This document shows, piece after piece, positions 1 to 6,078 of a DNA stretch of 6,531 bases. The stretch is from assembly GCA_030671985.1 (NCBI GenBank), contig DAOVHI010000081.1:1-6531 (forward strand), given 5' to 3'. How positions within the stretch are numbered: position 1 is the first letter of the stretch; each line of letters starts with the position of its first letter. This DNA comes from JAHJDO01 sp030671985 [NCBI: bacterium]. Lineage in GTDB: Bacteria; JAHJDO01. The notes beneath the pieces were generated by a model. That model saw nothing but the letters and a program-made list of their open reading frames with translations, was not told the origin of the DNA and searched no databases. A program made the position numbers and the translations under genes.

Positions 1-1
1 G

Positions 2-1354
2 GGCGCAGATCTCTTAGAGTCATATGTTGAATCTATTATTGCAAGTATAGCTATCGCTTCAACATTTGTTGTTGTAATGGGACAAAGCGTAGCCGATAAG
101 TTAAAGTTTATGCCGATTTATATAGCAGGCGCTGGGATTATAGCTTCTATCGTTGGGGTAATTTACGTAAAGATATTTGGGAAAAAGAACCCTCAGGGGG
201 CATTAATGGGCGGGACTTATATAAGCGCTATTTTGTCGATCATAGGTACATATTTCATTGTAAGCAGATTTGGTGTAGCGTTTGAGAGCTATTCTAAATT
301 AGGTCCTTTTTACGCTACGCTTGCAGGAATTATATCCGGTATGGCGATTGGTTTTACGAGTGAGTTTTTTACCTCCACAAAATATAAACCGGTTAAAGAA
401 CTTGCTGAAAGTTCCAAGAGAGGTCCTGCAATCACTATTACAGGAGGACTGGCGGTAGGTATGCAAAGTACGTGCATGCCTGTGTTGGTACTTGCTGCTG
501 CTATTATGATTGCTTATCATTTTGCGGGAGGATATGGAGTTGCTATGGCTGCTGTAGGTATGCTTGCTACAACAGGCATGATTGTCTCGGTGGATTCATA
601 CGGACCTATTGCTGACAATGCCGGCGGTATAGCGGAGATGGCAAAACTAGATCCGTCAGTAAGAAAAATAACGGACAATCTTGATGCTGTCGGCAATACA
701 ACGGCAGCAATTGGTAAGGGGTTTGCAATAGGTTCGGCTGCATTTGCGACTATAGGATTGGTATCTGCCTATATTATGATAGTTGGTATAAAGGGCGCGG
801 ATATTACGGATCCAAAAGTTATGTCGGGTTTATTGATTGGAGGCATGCTGCCATTCCTGTTTTCTTCAATGCTTTTTAAGGCTGTCAGTAAAGCCGCGTA
901 TGAATTGATAGACGAAGTGAGAAGACAATTCAGGGAGATTAAAGGTTTAATGGAAGGAAAGGTAATGCCTGATTCAGCAACGTGCGTTGATATTGCAACA
1001 AAAGGCGCTATTCAGGGCATGCTGCTTCCTGGCGCTATGGCTGTCGTAGCACCTGTTGCAATTGGATTATTATTAGGACCTAAAGCTCTTGCAGGACTTC
1101 TTGTTGGAGCATTGATATCCGGTCTTATGCTTGGGATACAGATGGCAAATAGCGGAGGAGCTATGGATAATGCCAAAAAATATATTGAGGATGGTAATTT
1201 TGGCGGAAAGGGCAGCGATGCTCATAAAGCATCTGTTATCGGAGACACGGTGGGCGATCCTCTCAAGGATACAGTCGGTCCTTCTATTAATATTTTAATT
1301 AAGCTTATGAGTGTTATTTCCCTTGTTTTAGCGCCATTATTTAAGAAATTTTAA
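2..1354 (+). CDS. hppA: Membrane-bound ion-pumping pyrophosphatase, C-terminal part (5' truncated by window)
   Basis: Hydrolyses cytoplasmic pyrophosphate and uses the energy to pump H+ and/or Na+ across the cytoplasmic membrane. The reading frame is open from base 2, so the ATG at 77 is internal; about 450 C-terminal residues are present, and the usual length is about 650-800. The frame opens with GADLLESY, the gate helix that follows the catalytic Asp-rich region. Numbering from the first codon here, [12 protein letters not shown] lies at about 198-209, [16 protein letters not shown] at about 231-246, and the ending [19 protein letters not shown] then KDT..GPS.NILIKLM is family-typical. The rest is long hydrophobic helices. 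Alanine in GNTTA (bases 704-706), where K+-independent enzymes carry lysine, marks the K+-dependent subfamily. The gate helix carries two Glu four residues apart (bases 17-19 and 29-31), so ion specificity cannot be read simply. The stop lies 18 nt before rpsF, which suggests co-transcription. Confidence 0.96.
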   Translation, partial: GADLLESYVESIIASIAIASTFVVVMGQSVADKLKFMPIYIAGAGIIASIVGVIYVKIFGKKNPQGALMGGTYISAILSIIGTYFIVSRFGVAFESYSKLGPFYATLAGIISGMAIGFTSEFFTSTKYKPVKELAESSKRGPAITITGGLAVGMQSTCMPVLVLAAAIMIAYHFAGGYGVAMAAVGMLATTGMIVSVDSYGPIADNAGGIAEMAKLDPSVRKITDNLDAVGNTTAAIGKGFAIGSAAFATIGLVSAYIMIVGIKGADITDPKVMSGLLIGGMLPFLFSSMLFKAVSKAAYELIDEVRRQFREIKGLMEGKVMPDSATCVDIATKGAIQGMLLPGAMAVVAPVAIGLLLGPKALAGLLVGALISGLMLGIQMANSGGAMDNAKKYIEDGNFGGKGSDAHKASVIGDTVGDPLKDTVGPSINILIKLMSVISLVLAPLFKKF

Positions 1355-1360
1355 AAAATT

Positions 1361-1367
1361 GGAGGTG
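1361..1367 (+). promoter_or_regulatory. Shine-Dalgarno for rpsF, decides a GTG start
   Basis: GGAGGTG lies 5 nt before the GTG at 1373. It supports GTG initiation of rpsF, since the reading frame has no ATG near its start. The 18 nt gap between hppA and rpsF is too short to hold a structured S6:S18-binding leader such as those known upstream of rpsF in several bacteria. If one exists, it would have to lie inside the hppA coding sequence. Confidence 0.85.
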
Positions 1368-1372
1368 GGTTA

Positions 1373-1666
1373 GTGGATAAGAAGAATAAGTATGAAGGTT
1401 TGTTTATTATAAACGCTGATTTGGCGGAAGAGGACAGGGATAGGGTTATAGAAGATATCGAGAAATGCATTAAATCCGCAAAAGGTAAAGTTACAAATGT
1501 TGATCGAATTGGGAAGAAGAAACTTGCTTATAAGATAAAAAAACGCAGTGAGGGAGTGTATATAAATATAAAATTCGAAATATCTTCTGAGGGAATTGTC
1601 GTGTTTAATAAGAAATTAAAATTAAAAGAGGATATATTCAGAGTTTTTATTTTGAAAAAGAAATAA
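1373..1666 (+). CDS. rpsF: 30S ribosomal protein S6
   Basis: Small-subunit ribosomal protein that pairs with S18 on the central domain (platform) of 16S rRNA. The protein has 97 residues, normal for S6 (about 95-135). It shows the ferredoxin-like pattern: strand 1 KYEGLFIINADL (6-17), a helix around DRVIEDIEKCIKSA (23-36), strand GKVTNVDRIGKKKLAYKIKK (38-57) with the typical G.KKLAY.I motif, strand EGVYINIKFEI (60-70), a second helix and the closing strand DIFRVFILKK (87-96), where R90 fits the conserved 'i.R' position. It starts with GTG behind a strong ribosome-binding site. It sits directly before ssb and rpsR, the standard bacterial order, and there is no long acidic C-terminal extension. 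I identify it from the fold pattern and the neighbouring genes together. Confidence 0.97.
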   Translation: MDKKNKYEGLFIINADLAEEDRDRVIEDIEKCIKSAKGKVTNVDRIGKKKLAYKIKKRSEGVYINIKFEISSEGIVVFNKKLKLKEDIFRVFILKKK

Positions 1667-1672
1667 GCAGGA

Positions 1673-1678
1673 AAGGAG
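1673..1678 (+). promoter_or_regulatory. Shine-Dalgarno for ssb
   Basis: AAGGAG lies 7 nt before the ATG at 1686, in the 19 nt gap after the rpsF stop codon. It is a near-consensus site and fixes the ssb start. Confidence 0.8.
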
Positions 1679-1685
1679 AATAAAT

Positions 1686-2171
1686 ATGGCAAATTTGAAT
1701 AAGGTTTTTTTGATAGGTAATTTAACGAGGGATCCGGAACTCAAATATATCCCAAGTGGTACAGCAGTTGCAGATTTTAGTATAGCAATTAATCGTTTTT
1801 TTAAAAATAAAGAGGGAACAAAAACAGAAGATACATGTTTTGTAAGGGTTGTTGTATGGGCTAATCAAGCGGAAGCATGTGCGAAATATCTTAGCAAAGG
1901 CAGACCTGTTTTTATAGAAGGGCGCTTGCAAAGCCGTTCATGGGAAGATAAAGACGGGCAAAAGCGAAGTGCTATGGAAGTGGTTGCAGAGAGAGTTCAG
2001 TTTCTTGGCGGTGCTCAGGGAAACAGCAGTACTGCTTCTCCATCCGGCGGCGGAGAAAAAGATTCACCTATTCCTGAGATACAGATTGAAGACAAGGGAG
2101 AAACAACGGCTCAAACAAATTCGTCAGAAAAAAAACCGGAAAAATCTATAGAAGATGAAGTCCCGTTCTGA
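1686..2171 (+). CDS. ssb: Single-stranded DNA-binding protein
   Basis: Binds single-stranded DNA as an OB-fold oligomer (usually a tetramer) in replication, repair and recombination, and recruits partner enzymes through its C-terminal tip. The OB domain spans about residues 1-108, with the hallmark starts NKVFLIGNLTRDPEL (5-19), DFSIAINR (30-37), FVRVVVWANQAEACAKYL (52-69), KGRPVFIEGRLQSRSW (71-86) and a last strand EVVAERVQFL (98-107). A low-complexity linker rich in Gly, Ser, Pro, Glu and Lys (about 109-154) leads to the acidic tip IEDEVPF (155-161), matching the conserved D-D/E-x-P-F partner-binding motif, so the gene is complete. Its place between rpsF and rpsR is the classical operon order. 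The length of 161 residues is typical. Confidence 0.98.
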   Translation: MANLNKVFLIGNLTRDPELKYIPSGTAVADFSIAINRFFKNKEGTKTEDTCFVRVVVWANQAEACAKYLSKGRPVFIEGRLQSRSWEDKDGQKRSAMEVVAERVQFLGGAQGNSSTASPSGGGEKDSPIPEIQIEDKGETTAQTNSSEKKPEKSIEDEVPF

Positions 2172-2183
2172 TACAATAAAAAG

Positions 2184-2190
2184 AGGAGGT
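2184..2190 (+). promoter_or_regulatory. Shine-Dalgarno for rpsR
   Basis: AGGAGGT lies 7 nt before the ATG at 2198. It is a full-consensus site, the strongest in the operon together with that of rpsF, which fits the equal and high demand for S6 and S18. Confidence 0.85.
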
Positions 2191-2197
2191 TGTCTTT

Positions 2198-2449
2198 ATG
2201 TTTCAAAGAGGTAAAAAAGTAAAAGGCCGCAAAAAAAAGGTCATAAGAAAGAAATATTGCAGGCTTTGTGTTGAAAAGATGGATGAAGTTGATTATAGGG
2301 ATATAAAAACGCTGTCTGGTTTTATTACAGAGAGAGGGAAAATACTTTCAACTAAGGTCTCAGGGAATTGCGCCGGTCACCAGAAAAAACTTGCCGTTGC
2401 AATAAAACGAGCAAGAATATGTGCGTTGCTGCCTTTTGCCGCGCAATAA
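2198..2449 (+). CDS. rpsR: 30S ribosomal protein S18 (zinc-type, C+)
   Basis: Small-subunit protein that binds 16S rRNA as a heterodimer with S6. The 83-residue protein has a basic N-terminus (residues 4-19) and then the core: CRLC (21-24), DYRDIKTLSGFITERGKIL (32-50), a short S.NCAGHQ segment (55-62) and the final helix KKLAVAIKRARICALLPFA (63-81). C21, C24, C58 and H61 form a CxxC...CxxH set that can bind zinc, the so-called C+ form; many S18 proteins have lost it. S18 zinc-type forms often coexist with zinc-free paralogues repressed by Zur, but no paralogue is visible here. It follows ssb by 26 nt and precedes the DUF2232 gene by 15 nt. Confidence 0.97.
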   Translation: MFQRGKKVKGRKKKVIRKKYCRLCVEKMDEVDYRDIKTLSGFITERGKILSTKVSGNCAGHQKKLAVAIKRARICALLPFAAQ

Positions 2450-2464
2450 ATCGAGAAGTGTCAG

Positions 2465-3376
2465 TTGCAAACAGGTAAAAAGCTAATCCTGCTTTCCTTG
2501 GTATCACTGTGTTTTTCTATTTCAGGGATTTTTTTTGCTTTTGGGCAGTTATTCTTCCAAGTTTTAGTTCCTTTACCTATTATTGTCTGTGTGTATTTGC
2601 TTGGTGTCCGTAAAGGATTTCTATGTTTTTTCGTTATGGTATCAGGTGTTTACTTGGTTTTTCAGAATCATTCCTCTGCCGTTTTATCTATACATCTGGG
2701 ACTTTTAGGATTAGTTACAGGTATCATAATCCGAAACAAGTTTTCTTTTATAAAGACAGGTGTTTTATCGACAATTATTTTGAGTCTTGTAAGTCTTTTG
2801 GCTATTTTTGTAATTTCATTGCATGATAAAAGTTTTCTTGACGGGGTTTACATGAATTTACAGATTCAGATGGATAAAGGCCTGAAAATTTATGAAGAGT
2901 CTGACATCAGTGAAGAAAAGGTCAAATTACTCAAAGAATCATTTAATACTGGACTAAATATAATTAAAACCAGTTTTCCGGCTATTATTTTCATTATTAA
3001 TGCTTTAATGGTCAGTATTAACCTTTTCTTCTCAAAAAAGATACTCGGGTTAAAACATCTTAAATTATCTCCCTTCAAAACATGGAGGCTGAGAGATGAG
3101 TGCATATGGGTGTTTATTGCATGTGCCGCAATTACATTTCTGTCCAAATACGCCAACTTCCAATCAGGCTATCTAATAGGGCTGAATTTGCTGATCATTA
3201 TTTCAGCTGTTTACTTAGTGGGAGGATTGGCAATTGTGAATTTCTTTTTTGACAAACGGAAGGTGTTTCCTTTTGTTAAAGCATCTATTTATGTACTGAT
3301 TTTTACTTCTCCTATTTTTCTTATACTCATTATTATATTGGGGTTGGTTGATTTCTGGTTTGATTTTAGAAAATGA
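2465..3376 (+). CDS. DUF2232 (YybS-like) polytopic membrane protein
   Basis: Function is not established for this family; it resembles small-molecule transporter S-components in its hydrophobic layout. The 303-residue product is almost entirely membrane-embedded, with likely helices at about 7-27, 29-48, 51-66, 72-90, 99-119, 170-190, 212-228, 235-262 and 272-297. A single longer soluble or amphipathic stretch (about 125-168, charged, containing ESDISEEKVKLLKES) lies between helices five and six. The segment FPAIIFIINALMVSINLFFSKKIL followed by LSPFKTWRL and a hydrophobic stretch is the pattern I associate with DUF2232. The start is a TTG at 2465 with only a weak site (GAGAAG, 2453-2458) 6 nt before it; no better in-frame start lies upstream, because the rpsR stop at 2447-2449 is in this frame. 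A DUF2232 gene after rpsR is a common order in several phyla. It overlaps tatD by 4 nt. Confidence 0.82.
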   Translation: MQTGKKLILLSLVSLCFSISGIFFAFGQLFFQVLVPLPIIVCVYLLGVRKGFLCFFVMVSGVYLVFQNHSSAVLSIHLGLLGLVTGIIIRNKFSFIKTGVLSTIILSLVSLLAIFVISLHDKSFLDGVYMNLQIQMDKGLKIYEESDISEEKVKLLKESFNTGLNIIKTSFPAIIFIINALMVSINLFFSKKILGLKHLKLSPFKTWRLRDECIWVFIACAAITFLSKYANFQSGYLIGLNLLIIISAVYLVGGLAIVNFFFDKRKVFPFVKASIYVLIFTSPIFLILIIILGLVDFWFDFRK

Positions 3377-4152
3377 AACTTTTTGACATCCATGCGCATT
3401 TAACGGATCCTGCTTTTAAAGAGGGGATTGATTCGGTCATATCTGAGGCAAACAGGAATGATGTGGAATATATGATGAATGTTTGCTGTGATATTGAGAG
3501 CATTAAAAGCGGATTGAAGACGGTTTACGGGAAGAAGAATATATTAACGGCAATTGGTCTGCATCCGAACTATGCTGATGAAATCAAACAAGATGATCTA
3601 ATATATATAAAAGAATGTTTTGAAAGGTATCCTGATATCGCAGCAGTAGGGGAAACAGGTTTGGATTATTACAGAGACACTTCGGGCAAAGAACGGCAGA
3701 AGGAGCTTTTTCGTAAGCATATTGAACTGGCTTTAGAATTTGATCTGCCAATAATTATCCACAATCGAGAGGCGCACAAAGATATTTTAGATATTATCAA
3801 AGATTACTCTATAAGCAGGGGAATAATACATTGTTTTTCAGGAACCTTGGAATTTGCGCAAACTTGTTTAAGCCGCGGTTTTTATATTTCATTTGCGGGA
3901 AATCTCACTTATCCAAACGCGCCTGAACTGAGGCGGGCTGCAAAGGAAATACCAAATGACAGGATTCTCATAGAAACCGATTGTCCGTATCTTGCTCCAC
4001 AAGCCGTAAGAGGCAAGCGAAATCAGCCAAGCTTTTTAAAATATACAGCTTTGGAACTTGCGAAAGTTAAAGGGCTTGACGCAGAAGAAGTAGCCTGCCA
4101 TACTACAGAGAACGCTAAAAGACTGTTTGGGTTAACAAATATCGGAGAATAA
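3373..4152 (+). CDS. tatD: TatD family metal-dependent hydrolase (putative DNase)
   Basis: TIM-barrel metallohydrolase of the amidohydrolase superfamily; characterised members are metal-dependent 3'-5' DNases or RNases active in the cytoplasm. The 259 residues are the normal length. Metal ligands are visible: HAH at 7-9 following D5, E94 in GETGLDYY, H130 in IIIHNREA, H153 in IHCFSG and D203 in ETDCPYLAP. RGKRNQPS (213-220) completes the family signature, and GLHP is at 62-65. All expected catalytic residues are present, so it should be active. The ATG overlaps the stop of the preceding gene (ATGA at 3373-3376) and there is no good Shine-Dalgarno, so translation is probably coupled. lysS begins 1 nt after its stop. 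The exact subgroup (TatD, YcfH/YjjV-like) cannot be settled from motifs alone. Confidence 0.95.
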   Translation: MKLFDIHAHLTDPAFKEGIDSVISEANRNDVEYMMNVCCDIESIKSGLKTVYGKKNILTAIGLHPNYADEIKQDDLIYIKECFERYPDIAAVGETGLDYYRDTSGKERQKELFRKHIELALEFDLPIIIHNREAHKDILDIIKDYSISRGIIHCFSGTLEFAQTCLSRGFYISFAGNLTYPNAPELRRAAKEIPNDRILIETDCPYLAPQAVRGKRNQPSFLKYTALELAKVKGLDAEEVACHTTENAKRLFGLTNIGE

Positions 4153-4153
4153 A

Positions 4154-5626
4154 ATGACTGACGAGCATGAACTGGTTAAAATAAGAAAAGGGAAATTAAA
4201 AAAGATAAGAGAGCAGGGAATAGATCCATATGCCCTGCATTTTAGGCGGACTCATTCCGCGGCAACAGTGCAAGAATGTGCTCAAAAAATATCTATTGGC
4301 GAAGTGCTGGAGGATTTGGAAGTGGCTGTAATAGGAAGGGTGATAACCGTAAGGGAGCATGGTAAAAGCTGTTTTGCTCATATAAGAGATGACTCCGGTG
4401 ATGTGCAAATATATGTTAAGTCAAATACTGTTGGAGAAAAAGCATACGGTTTATTTAAGCTGGTGGATATAGGCGATTTCATAGGAGTTAAGGGGAAGAT
4501 ATTTAAAACCAGGACAGGGGAGAATACTATACTTGTTTCAGAGTTATCCGTATTCTCAAAGTCTTTGCAAACTTTACCTGAAAAGTGGTCAGGTCTCAAG
4601 GATGTAGAACTAAAATACCGCAGAAGATATGTTGATCTAATAGCAAACAAGGATATCAAGCCATTATTCAAGCTTCGCAGCCGCATAATAAGTTCAATGA
4701 GGCGATTTTTAGAGGAAAAGGATTTCCTTGAAGTAGAAACACCGATGATGCAGCAGATACCGGGCGGAGCGATGGCAAAACCTTTTGTTACTCATCACAA
4801 TACACTTGATATGGATTTGTACCTGAGAATAGCTCCCGAGCTGTTCCTGAAAAGGCTGATTGTCGGCGGATTTGAGAAGATTTATGAAATAAACAGAAAC
4901 TTTAGGAATGAAGGTATATCAACTCGTCACAATCCTGAATTTACCATGCTTGAATTGTATCAGGCTTTTATAACTTATGAAGATCTTATGCAATTAACTG
5001 AAGAGATGTTCTGCGTTATAGCAGAAGAATGTCTTGGTAAAACAAGTTTTGAATATCAGGGACATACCATCAATTTAAAAGAATGGAAGAGACTGAGTTT
5101 TGTTGAGGCAATAAAGAAATATGCCAAGATAGACCTTGAATCGATTTCAGATAAAGAACTTAAGAATAGCGCAAAAGAACTTGTTCCTGAAATAAGGAAA
5201 ATGAATTCCTTTAGAGAGATTGTGGATGCTATATTCAAGAAGGTTGTAATCCCAAATCTTATTGATCCGACCTTTATAATTGACTATCCTGAAAGAATGT
5301 GTCCTCTTGCAAAGAAGAAAAGAGATAATAAGAATCTTACAGAAAGATTTCAGCCATACATATGCGCAATAGAACTCGGAAGTGCATATTCTGAGTTGAA
5401 TGATCCAATGGAGCAAAAGGATCGCTTTTTAGATCAGATAAAAGACAGAAAGATGGGAGATGACGAAGCGCATCTTATGGATGAAGATTTTATTACTGCT
5501 CTTGAATACGGAATGCCGCCAACAGCAGGATTGGGCATAGGCATCGACAGGCTTGTTATGCTCTTCACCAATTCCTCATCAATCAGAGACGTAATCCTAT
5601 TTCCGCAATTGAAGCCGCAGAAATAA
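4154..5626 (+). CDS. lysS: Lysyl-tRNA synthetase, class II
   Basis: Charges tRNA(Lys) with lysine using ATP, releasing AMP and pyrophosphate. The 490 residues match the bacterial class II enzyme (about 490-510). The N-terminal anticodon-binding OB domain spans about 50-140, with VAVIGRVITVREHGKSCFAHI and GDFIGVKGKIF. The catalytic core includes KYRRRYVDLI (154-163), motif 1 around FLEVETPMM (191-199), the lysine-pocket segment YLRIAPELFLKRLIVGG (223-239), motif 2 YEINRNFRNEG then TRHNPEFTMLE (244-267), YSELNDP (412-418) and motif 3 GLGIGIDRLVMLF (459-471) ending in SIRDVILFPQ. All motifs are intact. The Shine-Dalgarno GGAGA (4144-4148) lies inside the tatD end, 5 nt before the ATG. The C-terminus is short after motif 3, as usual. 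Its last 30 nt overlap a - strand transposase remnant, which does not alter it. Confidence 0.98.
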   Translation: MTDEHELVKIRKGKLKKIREQGIDPYALHFRRTHSAATVQECAQKISIGEVLEDLEVAVIGRVITVREHGKSCFAHIRDDSGDVQIYVKSNTVGEKAYGLFKLVDIGDFIGVKGKIFKTRTGENTILVSELSVFSKSLQTLPEKWSGLKDVELKYRRRYVDLIANKDIKPLFKLRSRIISSMRRFLEEKDFLEVETPMMQQIPGGAMAKPFVTHHNTLDMDLYLRIAPELFLKRLIVGGFEKIYEINRNFRNEGISTRHNPEFTMLELYQAFITYEDLMQLTEEMFCVIAEECLGKTSFEYQGHTINLKEWKRLSFVEAIKKYAKIDLESISDKELKNSAKELVPEIRKMNSFREIVDAIFKKVVIPNLIDPTFIIDYPERMCPLAKKKRDNKNLTERFQPYICAIELGSAYSELNDPMEQKDRFLDQIKDRKMGDDEAHLMDEDFITALEYGMPPTAGLGIGIDRLVMLFTNSSSIRDVILFPQLKPQK

Positions 5627-5655
5627 TCCGTTATATCGATTTGATGTTTTTCGTT

Positions 5656-5681
5656 GTAGGGGCGAAACCGTGTTTTCGCCC
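5656..5681 (+). repeat. REP-like hairpin repeat 1 (GTAG foot on + strand)
   Basis: GTAG (5656-5659) is followed by a palindrome: the 8 bp stem GGGCGAAA (5660-5667) pairs perfectly with TTTCGCCC (5674-5681) around a 6 nt loop. A conserved GTAG at the 5' foot of an imperfect hairpin is the known recognition layout of REP sequences handled by RAYT transposases. It begins 29 nt after the lysS stop. Its first ten bases, GTAGGGGCGA, are repeated exactly, inverted, in the second repeat at 5728-5737. Confidence 0.85.
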
Positions 5682-5699
5682 TTTGTTGTATGGTTTTTA
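5660..5699 (+). terminator. Possible factor-independent terminator of lysS formed by the REP hairpin
   Basis: The 8 bp G+C-rich stem of repeat 1 is followed by CTTTGTTGTATGGTTTTTA, which is T-rich but interrupted by G and A. It is the first stable hairpin after lysS. Reading from the other side, the hairpin of repeat 2 is preceded by A-rich sequence, so the pair could limit read-through between the convergent genes in both directions. The imperfect T tract makes efficient termination uncertain. Confidence 0.4.
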
Positions 5700-5710
5700 T
5701 TGTTTTTAAT

Positions 5711-5737
5711 CGGGCGATTACATGGAATCGCCCCTAC
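5711..5737 (-). repeat. REP-like hairpin repeat 2 (inverted partner, GTAG foot on - strand)
   Basis: On the - strand it reads GTAG (5737-5734) and then a hairpin with an 8 bp perfect stem: AATCGCCC at 5726-5733 pairs with GGGCGATT at 5712-5719 around a 6 nt loop (5720-5725). Stem length, loop length and GTAG foot equal those of repeat 1, while the inner stem bases and loop differ. The two repeats face each other tail to tail over a 29 nt spacer, the arrangement of a BIME-type REP doublet. The whole unit is exactly nine codons of the transposase frame. Confidence 0.85.
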
Positions 5738-6006
5738 GAGGTTTATTATTCCGTGTATATGATTGGGCATAATGACATATTTATCAATTGATATATCATC
5801 GTATTTTTTGAACATTTTCTGCCACCATTGATCAATCATGTTTCCAATATCATTTAATATCACATCATTATTTTCAATGGTCCCAAAAACCTGTTCGCGG
5901 TTTTCCGCGCAAATGGTTACAAAATACCACCCGTTATCAGAATAATTATAATTTTCTAATCTGGTATTTTTACGTGTTAATAATTTTGTCATTTTATTAT
6001 TTACCT

Positions 6007-6078
6007 ATAACATCGACACCATCTGCAGGGATACTCACCGATAGGCGGCGGATTAGGTTTGATGGAGTGAGTTGTTAT
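6007..6078. repeat. Imperfect inverted repeat between the two - strand genes
   Basis: ATAACATCGACACCATC (6007-6023) and GATGGAGTGAGTTGTTAT (6061-6078) are inverted copies matching at about 13 of 17 positions with one gap. They enclose 37 nt that are richer in G+C than the surroundings (around CACCGATAGGCGGCGG). The right arm abuts the stop codon of the - strand hypothetical gene. This could be a remnant of a small mobile element, a weak transcript-end structure with a large loop, or chance. The 86 nt spacer 5993-6078 contains nothing else I can identify. Confidence 0.4.

Larger units (their letters stand above)
5597..5992 (-). pseudogene. REP-associated tyrosine transposase (RAYT), truncated at its C-terminus
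   Basis: Y1-type HUH single-strand transposase related to IS200/IS605 TnpA, a family whose members nick and join REP hairpins. It starts at ATG 5990-5992, with a weak possible site (TAGGT) upstream. Recognisable family sequence covers residues 1-85: RLENYNYSDNGWYFVTIC (11-28), NREQVFG (31-37), VILNDIGNMIDQWW (44-57), then IDKYVIMPNHIHGII (69-83) with the HUH metal-binding pair H78 and H80. Residues 86-94 are encoded by REP repeat 2 and about 104-113 by repeat 1. After that the frame runs into the antisense of the lysS end and stops. The C-terminal helix that should carry the catalytic tyrosine and the remaining domain are missing; intact relatives are usually longer. Tyrosines remain (for example Y120), but none is in recognisable context. 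It is probably inactive in transposition, though the N-terminal part could still be made. Confidence 0.85.

Noticed and set aside
299-520. 73-codon - strand open frame inside hppA
   Set aside because: It is antisense to well-conserved HppA sequence, the translation is low-quality and no ribosome-binding site is evident; it is a shadow frame.
1355-1372. S6:S18 autoregulatory leader before rpsF
   Set aside because: The gap is 18 nt, A-rich plus the ribosome-binding site, and has no room for the known hairpin with its CCG bulge.
1722-1931. - strand open frame inside ssb
   Set aside because: Antisense of the conserved OB fold; Cys/Phe-rich translation typical of a shadow of AT-rich coding sequence.
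1969-2151. 60-codon + frame overlapping the ssb linker
   Set aside because: It lies in another frame of the low-complexity linker and has no Shine-Dalgarno or recognisable motif.
2623-3156. Open frames on both strands inside the DUF2232 gene
   Set aside because: Both are alternative frames of a long hydrophobic coding sequence; the parent frame has better context and family features.
4196-5416. Several - strand open frames inside lysS
   Set aside because: All are antisense of intact class II LysRS motifs and none has an independent start signal.
5656-5737. CRISPR-like repeat pair
   Set aside because: Only two units in inverted, not direct, orientation, with hairpin structure and a GTAG foot; this fits a REP doublet, not a CRISPR array.
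6001-6062. Short - strand Cys-rich peptide (about PNPPPIGEYPCRWCRCYR) ending at TAA before the RAYT start
   Set aside because: It has no start codon or ribosome-binding site in good position and the length is within chance; the intervening sequence is better described as spacer with an inverted repeat.
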